In this document: positions 48,926 through 58,023 of the stretch, in pieces
How positions within the stretch are numbered: the first letter of the stretch is position 1
Layout: the number at the start of each line of letters is the position of its first letter
From: Candidatus Poribacteria bacterium
GTDB lineage: Bacteria; Poribacteria; WGA-4E; UBA9662
Reading direction: 5' to 3'
Assembly (NCBI GenBank): GCA_030748495.1
Contig: JASMLX010000020.1
Span: 1 to 62,320, forward strand
Length of the DNA stretch: 62,320 nt
Notes under the pieces: model-generated
The model's database searches: none
The model's input: only the letters and a program-made list of their open reading frames with translations
Told to the model about the DNA's origin: nothing
Made by a program: the position numbers and the translations under genes

Positions 48926-49123
48926 ATGTCAAGGAAGCACTCCGCATTAGATGCAAAGAAGAATTCTGTGTCTCATTCACGCTCGAATTTACCGAAGGGA
49001 CACGAGCACCGAATGAGAATTATAGAAGATCTATGGCAAGCGTACTCTCACAGACCAGTATTTCTCGCGCGGAAACTTGTCGTGAAGAGATTCTACGAGC
49101 TTGCGATAAGAAAGAGAATTTAA
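48926..49123 (+). CDS. Short unrecognised reading frame upstream of a Gfo/Idh gene
   Basis: The 65-codon frame has a basic, amphipathic C-terminal half (RIIEDLWQAYSHRPVFLARK, then KRFYELAIRKRI) that looks more like protein than its neighbours. It ends 14 nt before the next start. A shorter start at 49013 would give only that half. I know no family; it may be the 3' scrap of a lost gene. The preceding 290 bases (48636-48925) hold nothing I can support. Confidence 0.25.
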   Translation: MSRKHSALDAKKNSVSHSRSNLPKGHEHRMRIIEDLWQAYSHRPVFLARKLVVKRFYELAIRKRI

Positions 49124-49137
49124 ACTAGGAGAAAACC

Positions 49138-50208
49138 ATGTCAGGTAAGCTTAAGGTTGGCATTATTGGAACTGGGATCATCGGCAAAAACCACATTAGC
49201 GGCTATCAATCGATGAGTAACGATGTTGATATTGTGGCTATAGCAGATATCAATGAAGCTGAAGCACAACACGTCGCGCAGGAAAACGGTATCTCACACG
49301 TATTTTCCGATTACCATGATCTGCTGAAGATCGACGAAATCGATAGTGTCGACGTCTGTCTCCCTAACTTCCTACATGCGCCAGTCACGATCGATGCGCT
49401 CGAAGCTGGCAAACATGTCTACTGCGAAAAACCGATGGCAAAGACCGGTACGGAAGCGCAATCGATGTACGACGCGGCACAGCGGACAGGGAAGAAACTA
49501 TCGGTACAGATGGGAACTGTTTTTTCCAGAGAATCTCGAACTGCCAAACGCTTAATCGAGGAAGGCGCGCTGGGTCGGGTTTACTATGTTAAAACAAGCC
49601 ACTACCGTCGCCGTGGACGAGTATACGTCGATGGCTACGCCACACCACACTTTGTGCAAAAGGAGAAATCTGGAGGCGGAACGCTGGTAGATATGGCGGT
49701 TTACCACCTGGCACGGATGGTCTATCTGCTGGATAATCCAGAGCTCGAAACCGTAACAGCTTCAACATTCCAAGAACTCGACATGGATGAGAAACGCCGG
49801 CGAGAGAGCGGCTATGACGTGGAGGAGTTAGGCACCGGATTTGTGCGGTTTAAAGACAACGTCACGATGTTTGTGGAAGAGGCATGGGCCGCCCACATCG
49901 ATGGTGGCGAGGGCGACCGTATTATGGGAACGAAGGGAGGGGTCAGGCTTGACCCCTTTACCTTCTATACAAATATGTATAGCATGGACGCCGACGTTAG
50001 CTTCAATATCGATGCTTATGAAAGACGCATGCGATCTCTCGGGTATGCTGTTGAAGGCTATGAAGACTCACAGAAACACTTTGTTTGGGGTGTTTTGAAT
50101 CGCATTGAGATGATCGATACCGGTGCGATTGGTCTAACCGTTGCTCGCATCACTGAGGCGATGTATCAATCCAGCGAAGAGAGGAAGGAGATAGACCTGC
50201 GGTTATAA
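49138..50208 (+). CDS. Gfo/Idh/MocA-family oxidoreductase
   Basis: The 356-residue protein follows AGGAG by 7 nt. It has a textbook Rossmann motif KVGIIGTGIIGKNHISGY, the family lysine in YCEKPMAKTGTEA, and the catalytic-domain helix GGGTLVDMAVYHLARMVYLL with His in the expected position. The beta-sheet domain includes FVEEAWAAHIDGGEGDRIMG. Related proteins act as dehydrogenases of inositols, sugars or sugar acids. The gene is intact although flanked by an attC cassette pair on one side and IS5 elements on the other. Confidence 0.87.
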   Translation: MSGKLKVGIIGTGIIGKNHISGYQSMSNDVDIVAIADINEAEAQHVAQENGISHVFSDYHDLLKIDEIDSVDVCLPNFLHAPVTIDALEAGKHVYCEKPMAKTGTEAQSMYDAAQRTGKKLSVQMGTVFSRESRTAKRLIEEGALGRVYYVKTSHYRRRGRVYVDGYATPHFVQKEKSGGGTLVDMAVYHLARMVYLLDNPELETVTASTFQELDMDEKRRRESGYDVEELGTGFVRFKDNVTMFVEEAWAAHIDGGEGDRIMGTKGGVRLDPFTFYTNMYSMDADVSFNIDAYERRMRSLGYAVEGYEDSQKHFVWGVLNRIEMIDTGAIGLTVARITEAMYQSSEERKEIDLRL

Positions 50209-50584
50209 TCGGTTATAATGCTGTGATGGTTTGCTAGACTTCATAATTTAACTTTGGTGAATAGAAGCCAATTCAAAACTTCCAACACCTATCAAAAACA
50301 ACACATTAGCCGTAACCGATTCCTCAGAATCCATTTGACAATTAAAAAACCGCGTTATGAACTCTATCCGCGGAAAATGCATCGATCTTCGCTATACTGA
50401 AGTTTCTAAGGCAGAGAGGATAGTGACGTATGTTGGTTTTTGAAAAGTAAATCTCTGGGGAATTAGACTGCCGTGCGACATCTTTGGGGGTCATGCCTTG
50501 GAGGTTGAGAAAAATCGGGAATTGGAAGAAGACGGCGAAGTTGATCGCCTTCTAGATAAAGCCACTGGATAGGTGCTGAAATGA
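50209..50584. other. Intergenic stretch between oxidoreductase gene and IS5 copy
   Basis: No coding sequence is recognisable and no terminator stands out. It is the left flank of an IS5-type element and contains only short open frames. Confidence 0.3.
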
Positions 50585-51485
50585 TTAGAAGCCATTTCAA
50601 AATTGCCTCAATGTAATGAGGATGCAAGCAAGGTGAAAGAGCGCTTGCTAGATCTAAATTTCTCTTTCCCAACCAACAACCAGTCTTCGCCAGTTTGGCC
50701 GCCACGCAAAAGTCGGCTCAACCTTCCATCGACGCCTGCCAGACCGCAATTTGCACCACCCTCATCTTTCTTGGTCTGCTTGTTTTTACGGCAGGGACAG
50801 ATCAATTCAATGCCGCCTTTCAACCGCCTTTGGCCAAGCGGATCACTGTCGTACCCTTTATCCGCTATGATGCGGACAGGATTTTGCCGCGGCCGACCAG
50901 TACCTTTTCTGGGCACTGTAACCTTCTCAATAGTGGCTTCCAGTCGTTTTATTTCACCCGCTGAGGCTGAATCTAGATCAGCATCGATAGGGAATCCCTG
51001 GCCATCGACCACCACCATCCACCCTTGTCGCCTTTGCTCTTTCCAAGGTATGGGCCCCTTTTTTGGCCCAGGCCAAACGGCCATTGGCCAAGGTTTCTGG
51101 CCAATCTAACTGGCCCTGTTGCTCCAGTTTGGACAGGAATTTAGGCCATATTTGGAGCCAAACACCTTGCTTTTCCCACGACTGTAATCTTGGCCGGCAA
51201 GTGCTAGCTGATGGATATCGATCAGCTAAGTAGTTCCATCCGGCCCCAGTTGGCCAGAGCCGGATAATACTGTCAAACACTTGCCTGTTGCCTCTGGGCT
51301 TGGGTCCACTTTTGCTGAAGGCTGAGGTTTTGACCGCCAGGGTTCAAGTCTGATCCATTGTTGGTCGGTGACAAATAGTTTTAGTTTGGCCATAAAAAGT
51401 TCCTTTTTAGACCCAACTAAAACTAGACCTAACACCTTGAGATGCGCAAGTTTAAATTGTATTTAATTTTGAAATAGCTTCTAAC
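50585..51485 (-). mobile_element. IS5-family insertion sequence, about 901 bp, with terminal inverted repeats
   Basis: The left end begins TTAGAAGCCATTTCAAAATT (50585-50604). The right end, read on the other strand, begins TTAGAAGCTATTTCAAAATT (51485 inward), so the 20-bp ends match at 19 positions. A transposase relic fills the inside. The flanks show no clear target duplication beyond a few bases. Size and content fit an IS5-group element. It lies 16 bp from a fragment of a different IS5-type element, suggesting repeated insertion here. Confidence 0.8.
50608..51393 (-). pseudogene. IS5-family transposase, frameshifted
   Basis: ATG 51393 (AAAGGAAC in front) starts KLKLFVTDQQWIRLEPW. A frame change near 51270 leads to the piece containing FDSIIRLWPTGAGWNYLADR, WEKQGVWLQIWPKFLSKL. 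Another near 51050 leads to the DDE core: VDGQGFPIDADLDSASAGEI, NPVRIIADKGYDSDPLGQR. A third, near 50760, takes the reading to FRRLVV/GWERNLDLASAL-like C-terminal sequence. At least three frameshifts inactivate it, so this copy would need a transposase in trans. Confidence 0.75.
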
Positions 51486-51501
51486 AAAAAACCACTTTCC
51501 G

Positions 51502-51638
51502 CCCCGCGAAGGAGATGAGTGTGAATCGCACTCGAACTTGCCAAACCTTCCTTTGGCCGCTTGTAGGCAATAGATAACGATCCCTTCCAATATTTTGCGG
51601 GCTAGCATCGGTTTTCTGTTATGCCGGTTTTGCGACTT
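51502..51638 (-). repeat. Fragment of a second IS5-type element; inverted copy of the window's right end
   Basis: These bases are nearly identical to the reverse complement of 62184-62320; the first 76 positions from 51502 match exactly. Read on the minus strand it codes for the N-terminal piece of an IS5-family transposase (LARKILEGIV, then SSSAIHTHLLRG in another frame in the right-end copy). It lies just outside the 901-bp IS. Confidence 0.75.
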
Positions 51639-52021
51639 TCTCGCAACAGGCCGCCAATCGAAAGTCCAAACAACTCCGCAATTTAAGTGGTCGGATCAGG
51701 CATTTTACCAAAGGCTGTGCCTCATTACTCAAATCGCAGCAGGAGAGCACTATTTGACTGATATACCAGTAGCAGTGGAGGTTGTCATTGCTGACAATTG
51801 GGCCGGTAAGTGAGGTCGATAATGGCCAAAAAACCAAACGCCTTCACTGTTCACGTTGTTGGTGCGGCTGACTTGTCTCGTTTGCCCACTCATATAATGA
51901 TAACGGCTCTAAGTGTAATCCCAGAAGCCCTGTGTTGTAACCAGTCTCTCACATTCCCTTGCCCTACAAAAAAATGAGTTGAAAGCAAATATAAGTTGGA
52001 TTACAGTTCCAAATCGTTACG
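51639..52021. other. Stretch with no supported gene between IS fragments and cohesin relic
   Basis: Short frames occur on both strands (for example 51595-51813) but none has a ribosome binding site or a family I recognise. Composition suggests worn-down sequence. Confidence 0.3.
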
Positions 52022-52490
52022 GTGGAATGTCGATGCGGAGCAGATTTCTACCACCACTCAATCGGGCTAGATCAAGGTGTTGCGGTAGCTGACCCAACAC
52101 CCGTTTTAGCCAATCTGTCACAGCAGAAAGTCAGTCTAAAAACAGTGACGGTGGTAGCCGGTCAAGCAGTAACAGTGCCGATTGAAGTGGATAATGCCAG
52201 CGGCCTACTGGTAGCTGATCTGAAACTAAGCTGCGACCCGCTGCGACTGGCCTATCAACAAGCTACCCCACCGACTTAAGCTAGGGCTTTCAACTGAAAA
52301 TCAACGACCAGGTAGCCGGTATGTTGTCAATCCCTATCTCGGCTAAACAGCTATTAGTAGCGGCAGTGGCTCCATCCTGCAGATCAGTTTCCTCAGTTCA
52401 GCCAAGCCCAGCGGTCAGGGGGGCAGCCCACTGCTGCTTGCTGCTGGAGGAAGCACTGTTGTGGAATCTGGAGGGACGGCAGTTTGATTC
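52022..52490 (+). pseudogene. Cohesin-like domain relic
   Basis: The plus strand reads KTVTVVAGQAVTVPIEVDN, then GLLVADLKLSCDPLRLAYQQ, the start of a cohesin-type beta sandwich. After a stop at 52279 and frame changes it continues GFQLKINDQVAGMLSI, then SGSGSILQISFLSSAKPSGQ and LLLAAGGSTVVESGGTAV. The order matches one complete cohesin-like domain of about 140 residues. No start, signal peptide or dockerin partner is visible. It is probably the remains of a larger secreted protein. Confidence 0.5.
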
Positions 52491-52494
52491 CTAA

Positions 52495-52550
52495 GTGACG
52501 GGCTTTAAAAGAGATCTCTCTGCCTCCAAGGAAACTGTTAGCGTTCCACC
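52495..52550 (+). repeat. 56-bp direct repeat, copy A
   Basis: This 56-bp unit (begins GTGACGGGCTTT, ends GTTAGCGTTCCACC) matches 53680-53735 at 49 of 56 positions, and six of the seven differences are transitions. The two copies lie in the same orientation on either side of the alpha/beta hydrolase gene. No further copy was noticed in the window. Confidence 0.75.
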
Positions 52551-52621
52551 AAAATTATGTGAGCCACGCAGATACTACAGGCAAGTTAGATAACTTCATC
52601 TATAGGTTGATCTGCAACATT

Positions 52622-53434
52622 TCAAATCGGCAATGCTAAGAACGAATTGACCGAAGCTACATATTTATCGAATTGTTCCCGGCGAATGCTGTGTCCAGCT
52701 GAGGTAATGTGGCCTACTTGAAAATTGTTGTTAATAGCCCTAGCACGTTCAGCAGTCTCGGGCGAAACAATACCCCCCAATTCGGTATCTGAGGTTAGTA
52801 GTAGGGTTGGACTTTTAATCCGTTTAACATCTTCTTGCCAGTTAAATGGGTCGTCAATAAAACCGAAAGCTTCAAGCTGAAACTGCTTCTTGCTGCTGGC
52901 CCAAGCCTCCATCTCGATCGCATCCCAAGTCGGATTTCGCTGGCGGCCGCTGTCCATAATCTCTTGGATGGATTTAGCTTGTGTTTCAATCATACTTTGT
53001 TGCCAGTTATCGCGCCGCACTTTTCGTTGTTGATCGGTAACATCCATTTCTGTAAACCAAGGCGGGTCCTCCAAGATAATTCGGCCCATCAGGTGTGGGT
53101 AGTTAGCCGCTAGTGAGGCTACATTGCTAGCTCCCATCGAATGACCAATCATATGAGGCTGATTTAGTTCTAACGCTTCGATTAAACCGGCTAAGTCCTG
53201 GGCATGATCGAATTTTGAATAGCCAGACGACGGCGTATCAGAACAACCATGACCTCTTGCGTCGACCATAATGACATCGTAATAACCCATTAAATAGTTG
53301 GCTAAACGCGTCCAACACAAACCGTTGTCAGTAATTCCATGAACTAGAATTATTGTGGGCAAGTCGCCGCGAGTTTGATAATAGTGTAACTGAATCCCGT
53401 TGGTTTGGATGTGTTTGGATGACCAATTTAACAT
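52622..53434 (-). CDS. Alpha/beta hydrolase
   Basis: The 270-residue enzyme shows IILVHGITDNGLCWTRLA at the oxyanion strand, DARGHGCSDTP, the nucleophile elbow MIGHSMGASNVASL (Ser), an acid near LLLTSDTELGG (Asp) and the catalytic His in ITSAGHSIRREQ. There is no signal peptide. Length and motifs fit haloperoxidase/esterase-like members; the substrate is unknown. It is intact, sits alone, and is bracketed by two 56-bp direct repeats, so it may have been mobilised as a unit (inference). Confidence 0.85.
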   Translation of the reverse strand: MLNWSSKHIQTNGIQLHYYQTRGDLPTIILVHGITDNGLCWTRLANYLMGYYDVIMVDARGHGCSDTPSSGYSKFDHAQDLAGLIEALELNQPHMIGHSMGASNVASLAANYPHLMGRIILEDPPWFTEMDVTDQQRKVRRDNWQQSMIETQAKSIQEIMDSGRQRNPTWDAIEMEAWASSKKQFQLEAFGFIDDPFNWQEDVKRIKSPTLLLTSDTELGGIVSPETAERARAINNNFQVGHITSAGHSIRREQFDKYVASVNSFLALPI

Positions 53435-53520
53435 TAGTACTTCCTCCCTATCGGTACGAGATAAAAATCATAGACGATCCAGGCAAATGGTATATATTGT
53501 CTCAATCACCTGAACCTTGT

Positions 53521-53652
53521 TCAGACGTAATCGGGTAATTTGTAATTCAGACCGGCTGCTTCAGGAAGCCACACACCGTCTGGTTGTCTGAACGTTTTTC
53601 TCTCTGGTTCTAAAAAGTGTGTTAAAATCCAGGCTTTGAAGTCCTCATAACT
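53521..53652 (-). pseudogene. Unrecognised 3' gene fragment
   Basis: About 43 codons on the minus strand read like the end of a real protein (YEDFKAWILTHFLEPERKTF, then DGVWLPEAAGLNYKLPDYV and a stop). There is a stop just upstream in frame and no start. It ends next to direct repeat copy B. I do not recognise the family. Confidence 0.3.
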
Positions 53653-53679
53653 TTAGATTTGATCTCACGATCCTTGTCG

Positions 53680-53735
53680 GTGACCGGCTTTGAAAGAAAT
53701 CTTTCTGCCCCCAGGGAAATTGTTAGCGTTCCACC
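53680..53735 (+). repeat. 56-bp direct repeat, copy B
   Basis: This is the second copy of the unit at 52495-52550, in direct orientation and 1185 bp away. It lies between the hydrolase gene and the decayed cas2. It is too long, too diverged and too isolated to be a CRISPR repeat pair. Confidence 0.75.
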
Positions 53736-53809
53736 GGAGAGAATTTAATTGAGTTTCGATCGCCTGAACGAAGATCGAGTATCGTCGAGTCACTTGTCGG
53801 GCCTTTAAC

Positions 53810-54080
53810 CTACACAATATAGTTGTAGGTGTCAAGATTCTTCTCTACCCCCAGATGCTCTACCTTCTGCCGACAGTGTTGGCAGAGGTGCAAAAAAACA
53901 GTGTATCCTCTCCTCTATCGATCTATTGTTGCAGTTGGTAGCGCAAAGTAGAAAGTGGCGACGGTCTGTTTGACAGATAAACAGGCTGAACTGGGTTCGT
54001 CGGCCAAAGTTTTCTAGTGTCTTAGAAACCCGCCGACGCTGGCGGTCATCGGTAATATCGTAGGCGACCGCATAGTACAT
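53810..54080 (-). pseudogene. cas2: CRISPR-associated Cas2, frameshifted
   Basis: The N-terminal half is normal for Cas2: MYYAVAYDITDDRQRRRVSK, then TLENFGRRTQFSLFICQTD, with the metal-site Asp in the first strand. Near 53970 the frame shifts to PLSTLRYQLQQ, which meets a TAG. A further shift near 53890 restores LCQHCRQKVEHLGVEKNLD and YNYIV, ending at the stop 53810-53812. The rebuilt protein would have about 90 residues, the usual Cas2 length. Cas2 dimers bridge Cas1 in the spacer-integration complex. It lies 17 nt after the Cas1 reading frame on the same strand. Confidence 0.8.
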
Positions 54081-54097
54081 CTCAGCTTGACCTCTAA

Positions 54098-55778
54098 CTA
54101 CTTACTAATGGTTAGTGGAGAATAGGTGTCGATTTCGCCTTGCAGATACTTGGCTAAAATTCGTACTTGCAACTCAATTAAACACCGTGAGGGCAATTGA
54201 TAGCCGAAAATAGGGTGAATGATTTGGTCGTTTTTCCGTTTCTCATAAGCGGTATAAAAAACCTTGCGGGCAGAGGATTTGAGGTGAAAACCACCGTTCT
54301 TAGCCTCAAAGTCGTCCACCAAAATCTGCCAATTGTTTATTAGCGTAATCACAACTGAATCGGCGATGACCGAGCGGAATTCCTCCATCAAATCTAAGGC
54401 TAAGCAGGGACGGCCGTAAGTCTGTTGGTGATAAAAACCGATATACGGGTCTAACCCCACCAGTTGGATGGCCGGCGACAGGTCTAAAGTCAACAACGAG
54501 TAGGCAAAACTAAGCAGGGCATTGACCGGGTCTTTAGGTAGTCGTCGCGACCGTTTCTGAAACCGAAAACCGGTCTCGGTTTTCAACAGAGTATCGAAGG
54601 TGGCAAAATAGTGGGCGGAGGCATTTCCTTCCAACCCTAGAAGTTGGGCTAATGACTCGGCCTGACTCACCCTCTTTTTGATCTTTCCTATCTGTTGCAC
54701 CTGCTTTGCAATCTCTGGTTTCATCTCTTCGGATTTCCACTTTCGACGTTGGAGCATAACTTTCATGTTATGAATTTTGCCTGTTACTATCGACTTGGCA
54801 ATGGCCAAACACTGGTCGGGTTGCTGAGCCGTCCGGAACTGCGATATCCGCAGCAATGAGTTGCGCGAGACCGCGGGCGTTAATCCACCTTGATAACGGC
54901 CATAAGTTGACAGAAAACCGACTGGAACTCCCTCTCGGAGTAAAGTCTGAAAGACCAGCGTGGTCAAACTAACGACGCCGCCGACTACTAGCTGGCCCAC
55001 GTGGATCAGCGGAATATCTTGCAGCGTTTGACCCTCCTTGACCAGCAGAAGCCGCAGACCGTTTTTTCCCACATCACCCCCGGTTTATCCACACATAAGA
55101 CCTGATCGATACCCAAGGCCGGTTTGATACGTTCGGGCCTCTGGTCCAGATCTTTCAGATAAACCACTTCGTCAGGCAGGCAGATGTCGCGCAGGCTACA
55201 GCCGTTGCAACGGTTGTCTTGCACCGGTGGTGGAATCTTCTGCCGGCTCAGCAGTTTCTGCGCCTGGCAGACAAAATCCAAACTCTGCTGACGCAGTTGC
55301 TCATCAAACGGCACTTTGCGTCGCCGATTAGAGCCGATATAGGAGATGCAACCGAATGGAACTTCGACTTCTGATCCAGAAGTAGTCGACTCCAACTCTT
55401 CGATCAGCATCCTTGGCAGGAAGGGTTGAACCTGGTCGTTGAGCCAGTTGCCGGTGCCGGCCTTTTTGTGTTCAACGGGCGTTGGTTGGCCCTCCCCGTC
55501 GAATTCGATCAGATCGACATAGCCTTGACACACCCAGTTGTGGCGAGGCTAAATACTGTTGGCGAGAGGTTGACTTGCCTTTTTCTGATCGATTTTCCAT
55601 CTGGGTGCGGACCCGTAGATGCTTAATTTGCCCCTCTTCTACATGGTGGTTGACTACCTGGTGTCCTCCCACCGATTCGTAATAGAATCGGCGGTTACAA
55701 AAGACAAAGGTGTTGATCTGTGAGAGCGGAATCAGCGGTTGTTCGTCAGATACTATTGCCAGGTTGCTTTGGCTCATG
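54098..55778 (-). pseudogene. cas4-cas1: Cas4-Cas1 fusion, two frameshifts
   Basis: ATG 55778 follows GGGAGG. The Cas4 part has INTFVFCNRRFYYESVGG (first cluster Cys). A frameshift near 55540 leads to GYVDLIEFDGEGQPTPVEHK (RecB-type nuclease D...E-x-K) and the rest of the cluster ligands NRCNGCSLRDIC. The linker VLCVDKPGV runs straight toward Cas1, but a shift near 55070 breaks it. Cas1 resumes with GKNGLRLLLVKEGQ and has the metal residues in LLGLEGNASAHYF (Glu) and GFYHQQTYGRPCLALDLMEE (His, Asp). The continuous sense of both parts shows an original single protein of about 560 residues. Such fusions are known in type I-G (formerly I-U) and V-B loci. No effector genes or array are visible. 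Confidence 0.8.
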
Positions 55779-55883
55779 GTTGTTCCTCCCGTTAAGCCGT
55801 CGGGTTTGTCCCATACTCCTAGTTGTTTTATGACCGGTACCAGCATAAAAGGCAAAATCGGTTAATAGATTGATCCATCGGAT

Positions 55884-56060
55884 TTAGTCTGAGTCGGCCA
55901 TTTCAAAGGTGCTGTCACCGACAAAGCCGTTCTCTTTGAAGTTGCCAAAATCGAGTTGACACAGGCGACCGTTGATCTGGGTCAGTCGCAGATTCTGTTC
56001 GATGGCAGATAATAGTTGGGATTTATCAATGGGTTGAGGGGCAAAAGCGTTCTATTTCCG
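55884..56060 (-). pseudogene. Unrecognised gene fragment upstream of the cas4-cas1 relic
   Basis: A minus-strand frame with no start reads QPIDKSQLLSAIEQNLRLTQ, INGRLCQLDFGNFKENGFVG and ends at TAA (55884-55886). It is on the same strand and 105 bp before cas4-cas1, so it could be the 3' end of a lost Cas effector gene. I see no motif that would prove that. Confidence 0.3.
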
Positions 56061-56105
56061 CACCCTACTCTGGAAACAGCGCACCAGATCTAAGATGGTA
56101 CTGTG

Positions 56106-56259
56106 GCCGTATTAGATTCGTCCTTCTGCCGGGGGCCGCTGGAAGAGATAGCCAAACTACCCGGTACTCCCGTGATTCAGAATGGCTACTTGGTTCCCTC
56201 CGACGCGCCCGGTTTCGGTCTAGAAATTGACCAAGCCTGGATTAACCGCGTCTCTCGAT
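56106..56259 (+). pseudogene. 3' stub of an enolase-superfamily gene
   Basis: A plus-strand frame reads FCRGPLEEIAKLPGTPVIQN and GYLVPSDAPGFGLEIDQAWI, then ends at a stop. The 'GxxxVPxxPGxGxExD' pattern is the usual C-terminus of mandelate-racemase-type proteins. The rest of the gene is missing upstream, where the antisense cas-side fragment begins. Confidence 0.5.
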
Positions 56260-57010
56260 AATTGGTAATTGAAACTTTCCGCCTGGAAAGTGAGGAGTTG
56301 CGTGACTCAGCGGAAAGTGTTGATACGACCGAATGTAATCTAGATCGTCGACGATTAGCACTGGGTTTAAGCCTTCGGCGTGATGGATGAGACCAACCTG
56401 CAAACACCCAATATCGACTCGCTGGTGATTTCCAGTCGGACGTCCGTTGCGTTACACCACCGTGCTCACCTTTGAATCCAGAATCATGATCTGGAGCCGG
56501 AGCCTAACATCAAAAGGATTTCGACCGGCATTGGACTTCGGTGCTTGGTCTCGAACTGTCACCAGAGTTTGGCCAAACTACTACCAGTTGACTATTTGGT
56601 TAAGTTTAGGGGGGACTACTGTGGTCGAGTTGTTCAAAACCAGCCTGTCAGTCAAAAGTTCTGCTGACCTCAGGATCTATCCTTTGATGATGGAATAGTG
56701 TCAAGACTAGCATGACAGTAACCAAAGAATACCAGCTGTTGCGTGGAGGGTTATGGCCCTAGTGATCCTAAGCCCTGCGCCCGGCTCTCGACGACAGTAC
56801 TGATCCGAATGGTAAGGACAGCAACAGCGCGTTTCGCTGTGTTCGGTGTGTGCCAGATCCGATAATCTCTGTCCCTTCCGCAGGAGGAGATTTACTACTA
56901 CTGGTAGAAGTTGCGCATTTGTGTGAGGAATTAGTTATACTTTACAGGATGAGAAAGGTAAAATGTAGCGAAACGCACGACATCAACTTTTTAGTTGCAA
57001 CACAAAGAGA
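56260..57010. other. Gene-free decayed stretch
   Basis: Several short open frames exist on both strands but none has a ribosome binding site or a family I recognise. No array of repeats is present here, which matters because it lies next to the cas relics. Confidence 0.35.
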
Positions 57011-57160
57011 GTCTATGAAATTAACCAGAAACTATTAATTTGTCCTCGCCATGGATCTCGCTTTACGCTAAACAGGAGAGATTGCCAAGGGACTAGCGCT
57101 TGTCCTTTGATGGAGTTCAAAGCAGCTATTGATGGGAGTATGCTGATCTTGGCACCCTAG
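57011..57160 (+). pseudogene. Possible Rieske-type ferredoxin domain fragment
   Basis: The plus strand reads EINQKLLICPRHGSRFTLN, which resembles the second half of a Rieske [2Fe-2S] site (CPxHG.RF). It continues with SACPLMEFKAAIDGSMLI, in the place of the usual 'GPA..PL..y...v.dg.i'. The first CxH half is not recognisable upstream. The frame ends at 57160. It is a fragment at best. Confidence 0.4.
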
Positions 57161-57349
57161 TAAGCAAACGATATCCGTGGGAAGAGACAATACCACGCTA
57201 ATTCCGGTGGCGGCTTTCAGTGGTGGCAAGGTTTCAAACATCATAATCGGTCGGAGTCTAGCTATTTAGTAGGTTTTCACACTGTCAATGGCACTAAAGT
57301 CCGTAGTTTTGATTAACAGCTAGGGCATAAAACTGAGGGAATCGAATTG

Positions 57350-57733
57350 ATGAACACCAAAATAACCAAACCGAAAACCTTAAAAAGAATAGACAATACT
57401 GAATTTCGCATCGTTTGGCAGGATGACCACACTAGTCAGTACGATTTGTCTTATCTGCGAGCTTTATGTCCCTGTGCCGAATGTTGCAAACTCAGAAATG
57501 ATGGTCAAGATGTCCACTCCTTGTTCTCTAATATCGGCATCGGCAACATCGACAAGATCCACTCGGCTGGCATCCAAGCGGTAGATGTTCAACTGGTTGG
57601 CCGATATGCCATCCGCTTTCACTGGAGCGACGGCCATCGCTCTGGCATCTATGACTTTAAGTTTCTCCGTTCTATTTGTCCGACGGAAAAGAACAAAGCC
57701 AACAGTGAAGAACCTGGTAACATTTGCAGCTAA
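57350..57733 (+). CDS. DUF971 (gamma-butyrobetaine hydroxylase-like N-terminal domain) protein
   Basis: The 127-residue protein (ATG 57350; a TTG at 57347 is adjacent) has the DUF971 features: EFRIVWQDDHTSQYDLSYLR, the metal-binding-type LRALCPCAECC, VDVQLVGRYAIRFHWSDGH and SGIYDFKFLRSICP. Stand-alone members are found in many bacteria, sometimes next to iron-sulfur cluster genes. The Cys cluster CPCAECC suggests metal binding, but the role is unknown. A possible Rieske fragment lies just upstream. GAGG is 12 nt before the start. Confidence 0.8.
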   Translation: MNTKITKPKTLKRIDNTEFRIVWQDDHTSQYDLSYLRALCPCAECCKLRNDGQDVHSLFSNIGIGNIDKIHSAGIQAVDVQLVGRYAIRFHWSDGHRSGIYDFKFLRSICPTEKNKANSEEPGNICS

Positions 57734-58023
57734 ATACTAAATATTGGTGGAGGAAAAGCAACCTCATAGTGTAGATTGAAAGAGGTGCTAGATGCCAGTT
57801 AGAAATATCATATGGACAGAATTTACCTCGCCTTGGTAATAGCGGAATTGTAGCGATTTTGATGACTGTCGTTAGCTTGATATTACGTTTTCTTTTCATC
57901 AGTGGTGCTGGCTAATTGTCATCCAGTGGCAATGGGAAATAATTGGGTCTTACGTCCTCCAATGAACCTGTCTGAGCTCTTGACTAAGCTTAATTTTAGA
58001 TAGTAACTGCTGAGGGGAAAAGC

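Noticed and set aside
52495..53735. CRISPR array formed by the two 56-bp repeats near the cas relics
   Set aside because: Only two copies, 1185 bp apart with a full gene between them; no spacer-sized periodicity.
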